Counted from the stretch's first letter, positions 41,547 through 53,642 are shown. The stretch is DNA of 64,000 nt from Rhodospirillaceae bacterium (GCA_008012315.1 SSEL01000005.1:22671-86670), one strand, 5' to 3'. The notes: generated by a model from the sequence alone, not told the origin. Translations and numbers: made by a program.

Positions 41547-41596
41547 CGGCGGGCCGGGGACAGGACATAAAGGGATTGCCGAGGGAAGCGCGGAAC

Positions 41597-43581
<1,985 letters not shown>

Positions 43582-43582
<1 letters not shown>

Positions 43583-43893
43583 TGAGCGACCAATCGACCT
43601 CACCCTTGCCTGCGGGTCATAAAGCCGAACGCGTGCGGATCACCGGACGCGTCCAGGGTGTCTGGTATCGCGCCTGGACCGTGGAACAGGCAGAGGCGCG
43701 CGGCCTCGAGGGATGGGTGCGCAATCGGCAGGACGGCAGTGTCGAAGCATTGTTCGTCGGCCCGGATGGCAAGGTCGACGACATGATCGCCGCCTGCCAT
43801 CGCGGCCCCGAACATGCCCGTGTCGAGGGCGTCGCCCGGGAAGCGGCGCAGGGTATTGTCGGCGACGGCTTTCGCCAATTACCGGATGCCTGA
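43582..43893 (+). CDS. acyP: Acylphosphatase
   Basis: Small enzyme that hydrolyses acyl phosphates. The 103-residue protein shows the two catalytic residues of the family: Arg30 in GRVQGVWYR and Asn48 in GWVRNRQDGSVEA. The start ATG shares one base with the pccA stop codon, so it is translated with the carboxylase. A role in clearing carboxyphosphate or acyl-phosphate by-products of the carboxylase is possible but is only inferred from the coupling. Confidence 0.92.
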
Positions 43894-43900
43894 CGTCGCG

Positions 43901-44617
43901 CTACGGCAATAAGCGCAGTTTGAGCCAAAGGAAAAGCGGCATGCGGGCCGATTGCGCAAGCCGTTCCGCATGGGCCGGGCTTGGGATGGGTTCCCGCAGG
44001 GAGACGATCGCCAGCTTTTCTTGTTCAAAGGCCGCCATGTAGTTTTGCAGTGGCTGGGACCAGCCGGCGAAATGCATGCGCAACCCGTTCGACGCTTCTT
44101 CGCCATCGAACCGCTTGCGGCCGTAATAACTGTCTTTCATCACGAAGACCGCATCGGGTTGCGGGCCGTCGAACCGGCCTCGGTCCCTGAATGGATGCAC
44201 AAGCGAGACGAATAACGTGCCATCGGCCTTCATGACGCGCCGGATTTCGCGCAACGCCGCCTGCATGTCGTCGATATCCATCAGCACGTTATACGCCATC
44301 ACGAAATCGAATTTTCCGGCCTCGACCGGCAGCGAATCGGCGCCGCAGATCGCATAGTCATCTGCGGACTCCGCTTCCCGTGCCGCGTCGACCATCGTGG
44401 CCACGGGATCGGTGGCGGTAACGCGATAGCCGAGCTGTTTGAGAACGCGGCTGACGCGGCCTTCGCCGCAGCCGATCTCGATCGCGCTTCCGCTGCCCGG
44501 ACCGATATAGTCGACCAGCGCCTCGCGATAGGCCCAGAAGGCATCATGCGCGGGCGAGCGGGCCCAGGTGATCCATTGCTGCGCGACTTTCGACCAATGC
44601 GCCTTATCCACGACCAT
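43901..44617 (-). CDS. SAM-dependent class I methyltransferase
   Basis: A 238-residue methyltransferase with motif I AIEIGCGEGRVSRVLKQLGY (residues 45-64), the acidic end of strand 2 ATDP, and motif post-I/IV FDFVMAYNVLMDIDD. The substrate is unknown. It is convergent with acyP, with only seven bases between them and no clear terminator. It shares strand with lipB downstream of the latter by 20 bases and may be in one transcript with it. Confidence 0.8.
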   Translation of the reverse strand: MVVDKAHWSKVAQQWITWARSPAHDAFWAYREALVDYIGPGSGSAIEIGCGEGRVSRVLKQLGYRVTATDPVATMVDAAREAESADDYAICGADSLPVEAGKFDFVMAYNVLMDIDDMQAALREIRRVMKADGTLFVSLVHPFRDRGRFDGPQPDAVFVMKDSYYGRKRFDGEEASNGLRMHFAGWSQPLQNYMAAFEQEKLAIVSLREPIPSPAHAERLAQSARMPLFLWLKLRLLP

Positions 44618-44637
44618 CCAAGCTCTTGTCCGGCGGT

Positions 44638-45321
44638 TTAGCCGAACACCTCGTTAAAGGTTTCCTTCAGCACCATATCGACTTCCGGTAGCGAAACGAT
44701 TTGGCCGAGCTTGGCGAAGGATGTGACGCCGAGCGGATCGGTTGCGGTTTCCCGGATGCCGCAGGGGACGATGCCCGAGAAATGGCTGAGATCCGGTTCC
44801 ACATTGATGGCGATGCCGTGATAGGTGACCCAGCGCCGGACGCGCACCCCGATGGCGGCGATCTTGTCCTCGCGCTTGCCCTCTGCCACCCAGATGCCGA
44901 CCCGGCCGTCGCGCCGCTCGCCCCGGATGTTGAAGCGTTCCAGGCTGCGAATGACCCATTCTTCGAGGTCGTGGACATAGCGCCGCAGGTCCTGGCCGCG
45001 CTGCCGGAGATCCAGCATGACATAGGCCACGCGCTGGCCGGGCCCGTGATAGGTGTATTGGCCGCCGCGGCCGGTGGGATAGACCGGGAACCGGTCGGCA
45101 ACCAGCAGGTCGGCGCCGCGGGCGCTCGTTCCGGCGGTATAAAGGGGCGGATGTTCCAGCAGCCAGACCAGTTCGTTGGCCTCGCCGGCGCCGATGGCAG
45201 CCACCCGGGCCTCCATTTCGGCAATCGCAGTGGGATAGGGCACCAATTCGTCGGAAATCCGCCAATCGACTTGCCGCAGCCTTGCCGGGCTTACCGGCGC
45301 CTTTAATTCGCTTCCTGTCAC
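44638..45321 (-). CDS. lipB: Octanoyl-[ACP]:protein N-octanoyltransferase
   Basis: Moves octanoyl groups from ACP to lipoyl domains of the 2-oxoacid dehydrogenases and GcvH, the first step of lipoate synthesis. Typical are [15 protein letters not shown], the box [23 protein letters not shown], the Lys in [24 protein letters not shown] (abbreviated) and the catalytic Cys in GIVPCGIRE. The start is uncertain: an ATG at 45387 would add 22 low-conservation residues and run into the promoter area of the divergent tRNA-Leu, so I prefer the GTG at 45321. lipA is not in the window. Confidence 0.9.
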   Translation of the reverse strand: MTGSELKAPVSPARLRQVDWRISDELVPYPTAIAEMEARVAAIGAGEANELVWLLEHPPLYTAGTSARGADLLVADRFPVYPTGRGGQYTYHGPGQRVAYVMLDLRQRGQDLRRYVHDLEEWVIRSLERFNIRGERRDGRVGIWVAEGKREDKIAAIGVRVRRWVTYHGIAINVEPDLSHFSGIVPCGIRETATDPLGVTSFAKLGQIVSLPEVDMVLKETFNEVFG

Positions 45322-45426
45322 GTCGGACCGCTTTCGTCCTTGATCATGCTGTGGCGATTTGCTATTCCCCCGGCCGAGCCCTGGCAAGTGCTTCTTGCCG
45401 ACCGGGGTTCGATCTGATGCCAGGAT

Positions 45427-45511
45427 GCGGTCGTGGCGGAATTGGTAGACGCGCAGCGTTGAGGTCGCTGTGGGGCAACCCGTGGAAGTTCGAGTCTTCT
45501 CGACCGCACCA
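45427..45511 (+). tRNA. tRNA-Leu (anticodon GAG)
   Basis: The acceptor stem GCGGTCG pairs with CGACCGC, followed by A and an encoded CCA. The D-arm region TGGCGGAATTGGTAGACGC is the standard leucine form. The anticodon stem CAGCG/CGCTG encloses TTGAGGT, giving anticodon GAG (reads CUC/CUU). A long variable arm (TGGGGCAACCCGT) and the T-arm GTTCGAGTC complete the class II structure. Confidence 0.96.
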
Positions 45512-45656
45512 TCAGATCAGTCAATTCACGGACCAGCCGCCCGTCACGGATCATATATCCCGGTGACTTCCGGGCAAGGCCTCGCAGATAGCGGTAACTT
45601 TCTGAAAAAATAGACAGATTTCCTGTCGCACCCCTAGCGCTGGCGCTTGGGCTGGC

Positions 45657-45662
45657 TATAAT
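45657..45662 (+). promoter_or_regulatory. Candidate -10 element for maeB
   Basis: A perfect TATAAT lies 43 bases before the maeB ATG, but no good -35 stands at 16-18 bases, so an activator may be needed or the box may be fortuitous. Confidence 0.4.
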
Positions 45663-45704
45663 CCGTGCCGGATTTGGACGATTTCTCGACGTTAGGGGGA
45701 AAGA

Positions 45705-47996
45705 ATGGCGGATGACAGCCTAAGGGCTTCGGCGCTGGAATATCACCGGCACCCAAAACCGGGCAAATTGGCGATCATGGCGACGAAACCCCTCGCCAAC
45801 CAGCGCGACCTGGCGCTGGCCTATTCGCCGGGCGTGGCGGCTGCCTGCGAGGCGATTGTCGCCGATCCTGGCGCTGCCGCCGACATGACCAGCCGGAGCA
45901 ACCTGGTCGCCGTGGTGACCAACGGGACGGCGGTGCTGGGCCTCGGCGCGATCGGCCCCCTGGCGGCCAAGCCGGTGATGGAAGGCAAGGCGGTCCTGTT
46001 CAAGAAATTCGCCGATATCGATGTCTTCGATATCGAGGTGAATGAAACAGATCCCGACAAATTCGTGGAAATCGTCGCTGCGCTGGAACCCAGTTTCGGC
46101 GGCATCAATCTGGAAGACATCAAGGCGCCCGAATGCTTCGAAATCGAGAAGAAGCTGAAGGAGCGGATGAAAATTCCGGTGATGCATGACGACCAGCATG
46201 GCACCGCTATCATCGTCGCTGCCGCCATGGTGAACGGCCTTGCCGTGGTCGGCAAGGAATTGCGCGATGTGAAGCTGGTCGCCTCGGGCGCCGGCGCGGC
46301 CGCGCTGGCCTGCCTCGACCTGCTGGTCGCGATGGGCCTGCCGATCGAGAACATCGTCGTCACCGATATCGCCGGCGTGGTCTATGAAGGCCGCAAGGAG
46401 CTGATGGATCCACGCAAGGCGCGCTATGCCAAGAAGACCAATGCGCGCACGCTCGGCGATGCCATCAAGGGGGCCGATATCTTCCTGGGGCTTTCGGCGC
46501 CGCGCGTGCTGACGCCGGAAATGGTCGCCAGCATGGGGCCAAAGCCGATCGTCTTCGCTCTGGCCAATCCGACACCGGAAATCCTGCCCGATGAAGTCAA
46601 GGCGGTGCGGCCGGATGCGGTGATCGCCACGGGGCGCTCCGACTATCCCAATCAGGTCAATAACGTCCTTTGCTTCCCCTTCATTTTCCGTGGCGCGCTC
46701 GATGTCGGCGCGACGGCGATCAACGAAGAGATGAAGGTTGCCTGCGTCAAGGCGATCGCCAATCTGGCGCGGGCGGAAAGCTCCGATATCGTCGCCACGG
46801 CCTATGCTGATCAGGAACTGCAATTCGGCCCCGAATACCTCATCCCGAAGCCGTTCGATCCCCGCCTGATCGTCGAGATCGCGCCGGCCGTCGCCAAGGC
46901 GGCAATGGAAAGCGGCGTGGCCACGCGGCCGATCATCAATTGGGAAGAATATCGCGAGAAACTGTCGCAATTCGTCTTCCGCTCGAGCCTCCTGATGAAG
47001 CCGATCTTCGAGCGTGCGCGCCGCGAGCCTTGCCGCGTCGCCTATGCCGAAGGTGAAGACGAGCGCGTGCTGCGCGCGGTGCAGACAGTGCTCGATGAGC
47101 ACCTGGCAAAGCCGATCCTGATCGGCCGCCGCGCGGTGGTCGAGAAGCGAATCGAGAAGCTCGGCCTGCGGCTGCGCCTTGGCACGGATGTCGAGCTATG
47201 CGATCCGGAAAACGATCCGCGCTATCATGATTACTGGACGCTCTATCATTGCCTGACCGAGCGCAAAGGGGTCACGCCGGACGATGCCCGCACCATCGTG
47301 CGGACGCGCAATACGGTGATCGGCTCGCTGATGGTCAAGCGCGGTGAGGCGGATGCGCTGATCTGCGGTGCGGTGGGACGCTTCCATCGTCATCTCGAAC
47401 ATGTCAACGACATCATCGGCCGCGCCTCGGGCGTCCGCAATTATGCGACAATGACCGCGCTGGTCATGCAGAGCGGCGGTTTCTTCATCGCCGATACCGA
47501 AGTGACGCCGGATCCGACCGCCGAGGACATCGCCGAAACCACCTTGCTGTCGGCGGAGATGGTGCGCCGCTTCGGTCTGTCACCGAAGGCTGCGCTTCTG
47601 TCGCATTCCAATTTCGGGACCTCGCATTCCGATGCCGCGCGCAAAATGCGCCGTGCCTTGGGCCTCGTCCTGCAACAGGATCCCGAGCTTGAGGTCGAAG
47701 GTGAAATGCGCGGGGATTCTGCCGTCAGCGAGATGCTGCGTGACCGGATGTTCCCCAATTCCCGCCTCAAGGGCCGGGCGAATTTGCTGATCATGCCGAA
47801 TCTCGATGCGGCAAACATCACCCTCAATCTGTTGCGCTATCTGGGCGAGGGAACCTCGATCGGACCTGTGCTGTTAGGAGCGGCGAAGACGGTGCATATT
47901 CTCGATGCCTCGATCACCGTTCGCGGCATCGTCAATGTCAGCGCCATCGCCGTCGCCGAGGCGGCGGACCGCAGCAAGCCGCAGCCACGCGGCTAA
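45705..47996 (+). CDS. maeB: NADP-dependent malic enzyme with phosphotransacetylase-like domain
   Basis: Decarboxylates malate to pyruvate with reduction of NADP. The N-terminal malic domain (about 1-160: [35 protein letters not shown]) and NAD(P)-binding domain ([22 protein letters not shown]) are followed by a C-terminal phosphotransacetylase-like domain from about residue 430 ([15 protein letters not shown] ... [11 protein letters not shown]). In E. coli MaeB the latter is regulatory and lacks acetyltransferase activity. Length 763 residues, normal for this fusion. Good link to the C4 products of the carboxylase pathway upstream. Confidence 0.95.
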   Translation: MADDSLRASALEYHRHPKPGKLAIMATKPLANQRDLALAYSPGVAAACEAIVADPGAAADMTSRSNLVAVVTNGTAVLGLGAIGPLAAKPVMEGKAVLFKKFADIDVFDIEVNETDPDKFVEIVAALEPSFGGINLEDIKAPECFEIEKKLKERMKIPVMHDDQHGTAIIVAAAMVNGLAVVGKELRDVKLVASGAGAAALACLDLLVAMGLPIENIVVTDIAGVVYEGRKELMDPRKARYAKKTNARTLGDAIKGADIFLGLSAPRVLTPEMVASMGPKPIVFALANPTPEILPDEVKAVRPDAVIATGRSDYPNQVNNVLCFPFIFRGALDVGATAINEEMKVACVKAIANLARAESSDIVATAYADQELQFGPEYLIPKPFDPRLIVEIAPAVAKAAMESGVATRPIINWEEYREKLSQFVFRSSLLMKPIFERARREPCRVAYAEGEDERVLRAVQTVLDEHLAKPILIGRRAVVEKRIEKLGLRLRLGTDVELCDPENDPRYHDYWTLYHCLTERKGVTPDDARTIVRTRNTVIGSLMVKRGEADALICGAVGRFHRHLEHVNDIIGRASGVRNYATMTALVMQSGGFFIADTEVTPDPTAEDIAETTLLSAEMVRRFGLSPKAALLSHSNFGTSHSDAARKMRRALGLVLQQDPELEVEGEMRGDSAVSEMLRDRMFPNSRLKGRANLLIMPNLDAANITLNLLRYLGEGTSIGPVLLGAAKTVHILDASITVRGIVNVSAIAVAEAADRSKPQPRG

Positions 47997-48012
47997 ACAA
48001 ACGAGTCGATCA

Positions 48013-48690
48013 ATGCCCACCATTCTGATCACCGGAACCAATCGCGGCATCGGACTGGAGCTTGTCTGGCAATATGCGGCCGATGGCTGGCAGGTGATTG
48101 CCTGTTGCCGCAATCCTGATGCGGCGAGCGAATTGAAACAGGTGCAAGGCGCGGTCGAGATTCAGCCGCTTGACGTCACCAGTGATGCCGACATCAAGCG
48201 GCTGGCCGGGCAATTGGCAGGGAAGCCGATCGACGTGCTGCTGAACAATGCCGGCATCACCGATAAAGGCGACGCCTTCGGGTCGACGAATACCGAAACC
48301 TGGCTGCGCGTCTTTCATGTCAATTGCATCGCGCCGCTACATCTGGTGGAAGCGCTGCTCGACAATCTCACTGCTGGCACCCAGAAGAAGGCGGTCTCCA
48401 TCAGCACCCGCATGGGCTCCATGGGAGAGAAGCCCAGCGGCAGCTATTACGCCTATCGCAGCTCCAAGGCGGCACTGAACATGGCGATGGTCAATGCGGC
48501 GGCGGATCTGCGCGGCCGGTTGATCCTGGCGGTGATTCATCCCGGCTGGGTGCAGACCGATATGGGCGGCAGGCAGGCGCCCTTGCAGCCGCAGGAAAGC
48601 GTCGCCGGCATCCGGCGCGTCATCGCCGGCCTGAAGCCGGTCGATAGCGGACAGTTCTTCAATCACGACGGTTCCAGCATTCCTTGGTGA
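48013..48690 (+). CDS. Short-chain dehydrogenase/reductase
   Basis: A 225-residue SDR (Rossmann fold). The dinucleotide loop TGTNRGIGLE (residues 7-16), NNAG near 80, Ser in ISTRMGSM and the catalytic YRSSK are all present. The pattern resembles C-factor/CsgA-like SDRs. The ATG at 48013 (MPTILITG) is chosen; an in-frame ATG inside maeB is rejected. The substrate is unknown. Confidence 0.88.
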   Translation: MPTILITGTNRGIGLELVWQYAADGWQVIACCRNPDAASELKQVQGAVEIQPLDVTSDADIKRLAGQLAGKPIDVLLNNAGITDKGDAFGSTNTETWLRVFHVNCIAPLHLVEALLDNLTAGTQKKAVSISTRMGSMGEKPSGSYYAYRSSKAALNMAMVNAAADLRGRLILAVIHPGWVQTDMGGRQAPLQPQESVAGIRRVIAGLKPVDSGQFFNHDGSSIPW

Positions 48691-48737
48691 GCTTGGGCCG
48701 TCTTTGGCCGATATCGGCATTCAGTCAGGGGAGAAAA

Positions 48738-50036
48738 ATGACGCAGACGGTTCCGGCAGAACTCGACCCCGCTTTGATCAAGCAGATCATCGATGCGGTC
48801 GATACGGGCTTCGAAGAACAATGCCAGTTGACCGAGAAGGTCATCAGTTTTCCCTCGCTGCGTGGGCAGGAAGCGACCGCGCAGGACTTCATGGCCGAGA
48901 CCTACCGGTCGCGCGGCCTGTCGGTCGATCACTGGAAAATCGATCTTGCCGATATCCAGCATCTGCCGGGCTTCTCGCCGGTTGCGGTGTCCTATGACAA
49001 TGCCTTCAATGTGGTGGCGACGCATCGCCCCCGCGCGGCGACGGGACGGTCGCTGATCCTGAACGGCCATATGGATGTGGTGCCGACCGGCCCGCTCGAT
49101 CTTTGGACCAAGCCGCCTTTCCATCCCTGGCGCGACGGCGACTGGCTCTATGGCCGCGGCGGCGGCGATATGAAGGCTGGCCTGGTCTGTGCCTTGTCGG
49201 CCTTCGATGCCTTGGGTCGCCTGGGGCTGCAGCCTGCCGCCAATTGCTATTTCCAGTCGGTGACGGAAGAGGAATGCACCGGCAATGGCGCCCTGGCCTG
49301 CCTGGCGCGCGGCTATCGCGCCGATGCGGCGATCATTCCGGAACCCTCCGATATGTGCCTCGTCGCCGGCCAGCTCGGTGTCATGTGGTTCCAGGTCAAG
49401 CTGCAGGGCCGTCCGGCCCATGTCGGCTGGGCGGGAACCGGCTCCAATGCCATCGAGGCGAGCTTCCCGATCATCGCCGCCTTGCACGAACTGGAAGCGA
49501 AGTGGAATGCGGCCCGGCATCAGAACTGGGCCGATCACCCGCATCCGATCAATTTCGTCGTCAGCAAGATCGAAGGCGGCGATTGGACGTCCAGCGTACC
49601 GGCCTGGTGCACCTTCGATATGCGGATCTCGTTCTATCCCGGCATGAAGCTGGAACAGGTGCGGCGTGACATTGAAGACACCGTGCGGCAGGCGGCGGGA
49701 AGCCATCCCTTCCTTGCCAATAATCCGCCCCAGGTGGTCTATCACGGCTTCCAGGCTGAGCCCTATATCGTGACGGGCGGGGAGGCGGCGCAGACGACCT
49801 TGCGCCGCAGCCATCGCTCGGTCACCGGTGAAGACCCGGCGGATGTGTCTTTGACTGCGACGACCGATGCGCGCTTCTTCGGTCTTTATGCCGGCATCCC
49901 GGCGCTGGTCTATGGGCCGAAGGCGATCGATATTCACGGCTTCGACGAGCGCGTCTCGATGCGCTCGATGCGGGACGTGACCTGCGCCATCGCGCTGTTC
50001 ATGGCGCAATGGTGCGGTGTCGAGGCGCGGAACTGA
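48738..50036 (+). CDS. M20 peptidase family deacylase (ArgE/DapE-like)
   Basis: Zinc-dependent amidohydrolase of the ArgE/DapE/ACY1 group, 432 residues. Metal ligands: His in LNGHMDVVP (near residue 111), Asp in GRGGGDMKAGL, catalytic Glu pair in TEEECTGNG, and the C-terminal His in DIHGFDERV. The substrate cannot be read from sequence; annotation as acetylornithine or succinyl-diaminopimelate deacylase would be over-specific. GGGAGAAAA precedes the ATG; the ORF's upstream ATG overlapping the SDR gene is rejected. Confidence 0.87.
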   Translation: MTQTVPAELDPALIKQIIDAVDTGFEEQCQLTEKVISFPSLRGQEATAQDFMAETYRSRGLSVDHWKIDLADIQHLPGFSPVAVSYDNAFNVVATHRPRAATGRSLILNGHMDVVPTGPLDLWTKPPFHPWRDGDWLYGRGGGDMKAGLVCALSAFDALGRLGLQPAANCYFQSVTEEECTGNGALACLARGYRADAAIIPEPSDMCLVAGQLGVMWFQVKLQGRPAHVGWAGTGSNAIEASFPIIAALHELEAKWNAARHQNWADHPHPINFVVSKIEGGDWTSSVPAWCTFDMRISFYPGMKLEQVRRDIEDTVRQAAGSHPFLANNPPQVVYHGFQAEPYIVTGGEAAQTTLRRSHRSVTGEDPADVSLTATTDARFFGLYAGIPALVYGPKAIDIHGFDERVSMRSMRDVTCAIALFMAQWCGVEARN

Positions 50037-50084
50037 TTGGATAGCCGCGCCCGGATCGCGATATCCGGGCGCGCCACCATCGGA

Positions 50085-50438
50085 TCAATCGATGATGAGA
50101 TAGACCTTGCGGACGGTTTCCTGGATCTCCCAGACGCCCATGCTGTTGGCGGGGAAATAAAGCGAATCCCCAGCCTTGATGTCGATGCGTTGGCCGCTTT
50201 CGGCGGTGAAGGTGCAGCGGCCAGAGAGGAAATGGGCGAATTCAGCCTTGGTGATCTGCCGATGCCATTTGCCGGGCGTGCATTCCCAGATGCCGACATC
50301 GGGCTCGTCGCCCTTGGTATCGGTCGCCGTCAAGCCACGGAGCTTCGACACGACCTCGCCGATCGGCTTTCCGACGGCACCCCAGTCTTCGAGTTGATCG
50401 CTGGATTTGCCGGCCGGGTTCTCGATGATCTTGATCAT
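50085..50438 (-). CDS. Small cupin-domain protein
   Basis: A 117-residue single cupin. The first box is degenerate (TPGKWHRQITKAEFAHFLSG, with one His and a Glu) and the second is KAGDSLYFPANSMGVWEI, with no His, so metal binding is doubtful. The form resembles the DUF861/(S)-ureidoglycine aminohydrolase-like cupins. It ends convergently 48 bases after the M20 deacylase gene. Function unknown. A large palindromic repeat lies just upstream of its promoter region. Confidence 0.72.
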   Translation of the reverse strand: MIKIIENPAGKSSDQLEDWGAVGKPIGEVVSKLRGLTATDTKGDEPDVGIWECTPGKWHRQITKAEFAHFLSGRCTFTAESGQRIDIKAGDSLYFPANSMGVWEIQETVRKVYLIID

Positions 50439-50485
50439 GTATCTCTCTCGATCTCGTCATGCTGGGAGGAATTGACCCGGCATTC

Positions 50486-50623
50486 TTAGAGCGCGATCGT
50501 CTTTGACGGAAGCAGAATGCTTCCATCAAGGACGTGAATCGCCCTCTATCTTATGGATGAGAGGCGGATTCACGTTTTAGACAAAATCGCAAAGCGATTC
50601 CGTCCAAAACGATCCGGCTCTAG
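50486..50623. repeat. Dispersed palindromic repeat, full-length copy (138 bases)
   Basis: Bounded by TTAGAGC and GGCTCTAG, this element carries three hairpins: GGAAGC/GCTTCC (50508-50524), a long imperfect stem (arms about 50533-50550 and 50556-50574, beginning CGTGAATC and ending GATTCACG), and AATCGC/GCGATT near 50584-50598. The blocks CTCTATCTTAT.GATGAGAG and GATCCGGCTCTAG recur in the copy at 57397. It lies between the cupin and Sel1 genes. Confidence 0.7.
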
Positions 50624-50663
50624 GGGGCGGAAGCCGAAGGGGTCAATATCGCCGGATGGCCGT

Positions 50664-51206
50664 TCAGTGTTCCTGCCGCGGCACGAAACTGCGGGCTTCG
50701 GCGAGGACGGTGTTCATCTCATCCGGGCTCAGCTCGGCGGCGAGTTCGTCACGCTTTTCGGCGACCTTGGCAGCCTCATCCGCCGGAATCTGCTGGTTGC
50801 CGGCAATCACCAGCCATTTGACGGCTTCGCGCCGGTCGATCTTGCCGCCCTGGCCGAAGCCGTTCATCACGGCGAGGCCGATCATCGCATCGACATTGCC
50901 CTGGTTGGCTGACCGCTGATACCACATGCGGGCCTTGGTGAAATCGGCGGCGCCGACGCGGCCGTAATGATAGAAGCCGGCCAATTCATATTGCGCCTCG
51001 GCATTGCCTTCCTTGGCCAGGGGCAGGAGGTCTTCGAAGGCGTCGAACAGGCGTTGTTCCGCGATGGCCTTGCGGACATCAACCATATCCGCAGCGATGG
51101 CCGGGTGCGGCGATGCGAGGCCGCCGGCAAGGAACAGGAGGCCGGCCAACACAAGGCCGGTCCGGAGAAGGGCAGGCTGTCGGGGGAAAGCGAAACGGAA
51201 CGGCAT
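50664..51206 (-). CDS. Secreted Sel1-like repeat protein
   Basis: A 180-residue protein with a signal peptide (residues 1-38, hydrophobic TGLVLAGLLFLAGGLAS, cleavage about AIAAD). It has Sel1-type repeats in the middle (AEAQYELAGFYHYGR, FTKARMWYQRSANQGNVDAMIGLAVMNGFGQGG abbreviated, REAVKWLVIAG). Sel1 proteins act as periplasmic or regulatory scaffolds; no partner is evident here. The gene is monocistronic. Confidence 0.82.
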   Translation of the reverse strand: MPFRFAFPRQPALLRTGLVLAGLLFLAGGLASPHPAIAADMVDVRKAIAEQRLFDAFEDLLPLAKEGNAEAQYELAGFYHYGRVGAADFTKARMWYQRSANQGNVDAMIGLAVMNGFGQGGKIDRREAVKWLVIAGNQQIPADEAAKVAEKRDELAAELSPDEMNTVLAEARSFVPRQEH

Positions 51207-51362
51207 TACACGGCCACCAGATGATCGACTGAATCGGTCCGGTTCTAGTAGCGCGTCGGCTGCCGCCTGTCGATGCCCGCCCGACGCGAACCGGCAGCGG
51301 ACGTGACGCGGGTCACGCCGGCATCCGGCTCGTCGTCGTTTGAGGGCAGGACCGTCAGCGGC

Positions 51363-51629
51363 TCAATGCGGCTTCGGCGACAGCTGGAATTCGCCGCTGC
51401 GTACGCTCTTCGCCAAATCGTCCAGAAATTCCGCCGTGGTGTCCGCGCCATGCTTGGCGATCAGGGCGAACAAGGTCGCCGAGATCGACATCGTGCCGAC
51501 GGTGTCGAAGGCGATGCCCTGTGAGCTGGCCTGATGCCAGAACGTGTTGAACATCTTGAAGCACAAGGAACGCTGTTCCTCGTCGGTCAGGTTCGGCAGA
51601 TCGATCTGCTCAAGCAAAGCTAATTCCAT
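51363..51629 (-). CDS. Conserved hypothetical small protein
   Basis: An 88-residue, probably cytosolic, mostly helical protein (MELALLEQIDLPNLTDEEQ...). It has no membrane segment and no motif that I recognise. GGAGACC lies before the ATG. It is separated by 156 and 193 bases from its neighbours and is likely a single-gene unit. Codon use matches the surroundings, so I regard it as real. Confidence 0.6.
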   Translation of the reverse strand: MELALLEQIDLPNLTDEEQRSLCFKMFNTFWHQASSQGIAFDTVGTMSISATLFALIAKHGADTTAEFLDDLAKSVRSGEFQLSPKPH

Positions 51630-51822
51630 GGTCCGGTCTCCTCGGGTTAAAGTACCATCTGAGACACAGCAATCGGCATGCCAGTTTGGCAGGGAAGGTT
51701 ATGGCTGCGGATATTTCAGATAAAATATTTTTAAATCAATGATCTGACTTAAGTATCTCGTTGCGTGGTTCAGGAGAAGCGGCGGTCGGCAAGAAGTGCC
51801 GCCTCTCCCTGTCTTCCCCCAA

Positions 51823-53415
51823 TCAGGCCAGATAAGCTGCGTTTTCGTGCACCTCGATCAGGGTGGGGCCATCGGCCCGGAAGGCTTCCTTGATTACCTG
51901 GGTCAGGCCGGACAGGCTATCCGGGCGCACGGCCCGGCAGCCGAAGGCCTCGGCCAGGGCCAGGTAATTCGGGTTGCGCGGCCGCACCCCGATCTCACCG
52001 ATATCCAGCCGCACCATGTCCATCTGGATCTGCGCCAGCAGGTCGTTATTCCAGACGATGATCGGCAGCGCCAGGTTCTGCTCCACCGCCGTGCCGAGAT
52101 CCTGCACCGTGAACAGGAAGCCGGCATCACCGGCGATGGCGACGACGTCGCGGTCGGGGCAGGCGATCTTGGCACCGATCGCCGCCGGCATGGCATAGCC
52201 CAAGGTGCCGAACCCGACGGGATGCAGCCAGGTGCGCGGCTCCTCGCAGGTGAAATAGGTATTCGCCGTATAGGCGATCTGGGTCATGTCGGTGCTGATG
52301 ACGCCATCGGCCGGAACGGCGGCCCGGATAGCGTCCAGTACCTTGGCATGCTTCTGCTGCAAGGGCGTCAGGCCCGACCGGTTCCTGGTCCGGATGGCCG
52401 CCGCCTTGTCCAGGTCCACCGGCGCCTTGGCGGCGATCATCGGCATCAGGGCCTGTAGGGTCGCGCCGGCCTCGGCCAGCAGGCCGACCGTCGGTTCATA
52501 ATCCCGGGTCAGCGTATAGGCGTCGAGATCGATGCGGATCAGTTTGCCGTTGAAGGTGACGAAATCATTCCAGGAATCCGTCTCCGACATTTCGGTGCCG
52601 ATGGCGATGACCAGATCGGCCTTGGCTAGGTAGTCCTGCGTTGCCGGCAGCGACAGGCTGGCACCCAGCGAGGCGGGATGCGAATCTGGGAAGACGCCTT
52701 TGCCGGCCGTCGTCGTCACGCAAAGGGCGCCGCTCTTCTCCACGAAGGCGCGAAGGGCAGGGGCGCAATCGACAGTGCCGCCGCCGGCGATGACCAGCGG
52801 CGTCCTGGCGGCATCGATCAACTTGGCCGCGGCCGCGAGATCTTCCGGCTTGGCCTTGGGCGCTTCGGCCTTCAGGCGCTGCGGGCGGCCGAGATCGGCC
52901 GGCGCCGACAACATGTCGAGCGGCATCTCCAGTACCACTGGGCGCGGCCGGCCGGTTTCGAACACCTTATAGGCATCGGCGACGGCCTGCGGCAGCTCCC
53001 CGGCCTCGTAAATGGTGCGGGCAAAGGCGGTCATCGGGGCGATTGCGGCGCGTTGATCGGAAATTTCATGTAGCCGGCCGCGCCCCTTGCCGAGATCCTT
53101 GCTGGCATTGACGCTGCACAGCACAAGGACCGGCACCGAATCCGAATAGGCCTGGCCGATCGGTGTCGCCGCGTTCAGGAGGCCCGGGCCGGTGATCAGG
53201 CAGCACACGCCCGGCTTGCCGGAGGCGCGGGCATAGCCGTCCGCCATGAAGCCGGCGCCCTGTTCATGGCGGACGCCGATATGGCGCATCTTGCGGTCGG
53301 CAATACCGCGATAGAGATCCAGGGTATGGACGCCGGGGATACCGAAAACCGTATCGACACCATAGGTTTCAAGAATGCTGATGGCAGCGTGGCCACCAAT
53401 TTGATTAGCACCCAT
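51823..53415 (-). CDS. Thiamine-pyrophosphate 2-oxoacid enzyme (acetolactate synthase / AruI-like)
   Basis: A 530-residue ThDP enzyme with three domains: PYR (residues 1-170, catalytic Glu51 in VRHEQGAGFMADGYARA), central (about 190-330) and PP (from 365) with the ThDP/Mg motif GDAGFLFTVQDLGTAVEQNL...WNN. The FAD-binding features of true acetolactate synthases are weak. The segment CLITGPGLLNAATPIGQAYSDSVPVLVLCSVN (residues 72-103, abbreviated) resembles 5-guanidino-2-oxopentanoate decarboxylase (AruI), which cleaves 2-ketoarginine. I favour a decarboxylase of this type over an anabolic ALS because no small subunit or ilvC is nearby. Confidence 0.75.
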   Translation of the reverse strand: MGANQIGGHAAISILETYGVDTVFGIPGVHTLDLYRGIADRKMRHIGVRHEQGAGFMADGYARASGKPGVCCLITGPGLLNAATPIGQAYSDSVPVLVLCSVNASKDLGKGRGRLHEISDQRAAIAPMTAFARTIYEAGELPQAVADAYKVFETGRPRPVVLEMPLDMLSAPADLGRPQRLKAEAPKAKPEDLAAAAKLIDAARTPLVIAGGGTVDCAPALRAFVEKSGALCVTTTAGKGVFPDSHPASLGASLSLPATQDYLAKADLVIAIGTEMSETDSWNDFVTFNGKLIRIDLDAYTLTRDYEPTVGLLAEAGATLQALMPMIAAKAPVDLDKAAAIRTRNRSGLTPLQQKHAKVLDAIRAAVPADGVISTDMTQIAYTANTYFTCEEPRTWLHPVGFGTLGYAMPAAIGAKIACPDRDVVAIAGDAGFLFTVQDLGTAVEQNLALPIIVWNNDLLAQIQMDMVRLDIGEIGVRPRNPNYLALAEAFGCRAVRPDSLSGLTQVIKEAFRADGPTLIEVHENAAYLA

Positions 53416-53440
53416 TCTTCACGTCTCCCCGCTTGATCCA

Positions 53441-53450
53441 CTGTATACAG
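53441..53450. promoter_or_regulatory. Palindrome CTGTATACAG, candidate GntR-type operator
   Basis: A perfect 10-base palindrome lies 26 bases upstream of the ThDP-enzyme start codon, within its likely promoter. TGTATACA-like sites are common for GntR/FCD regulators. No GntR gene is in the window. The rest of 53416-53642 holds no gene. Confidence 0.35.
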
Positions 53451-53642
53451 CTATGCTGCAGGCAGTTTACTCGGAACGATCAGGCAGCATCAACCTGCAT
53501 TGGTTGCGCTTGGCATCCCGCCGGAGGCACTACACGAGACAGCGCCAATGCAGATGATGCGGGATCGATCATTGATCGGACTGTTATGAGCTTGTCTTGG
53601 ATTGGATCGCCACGCGCGGGAGCGGCAAGGCCGTGATCGATG

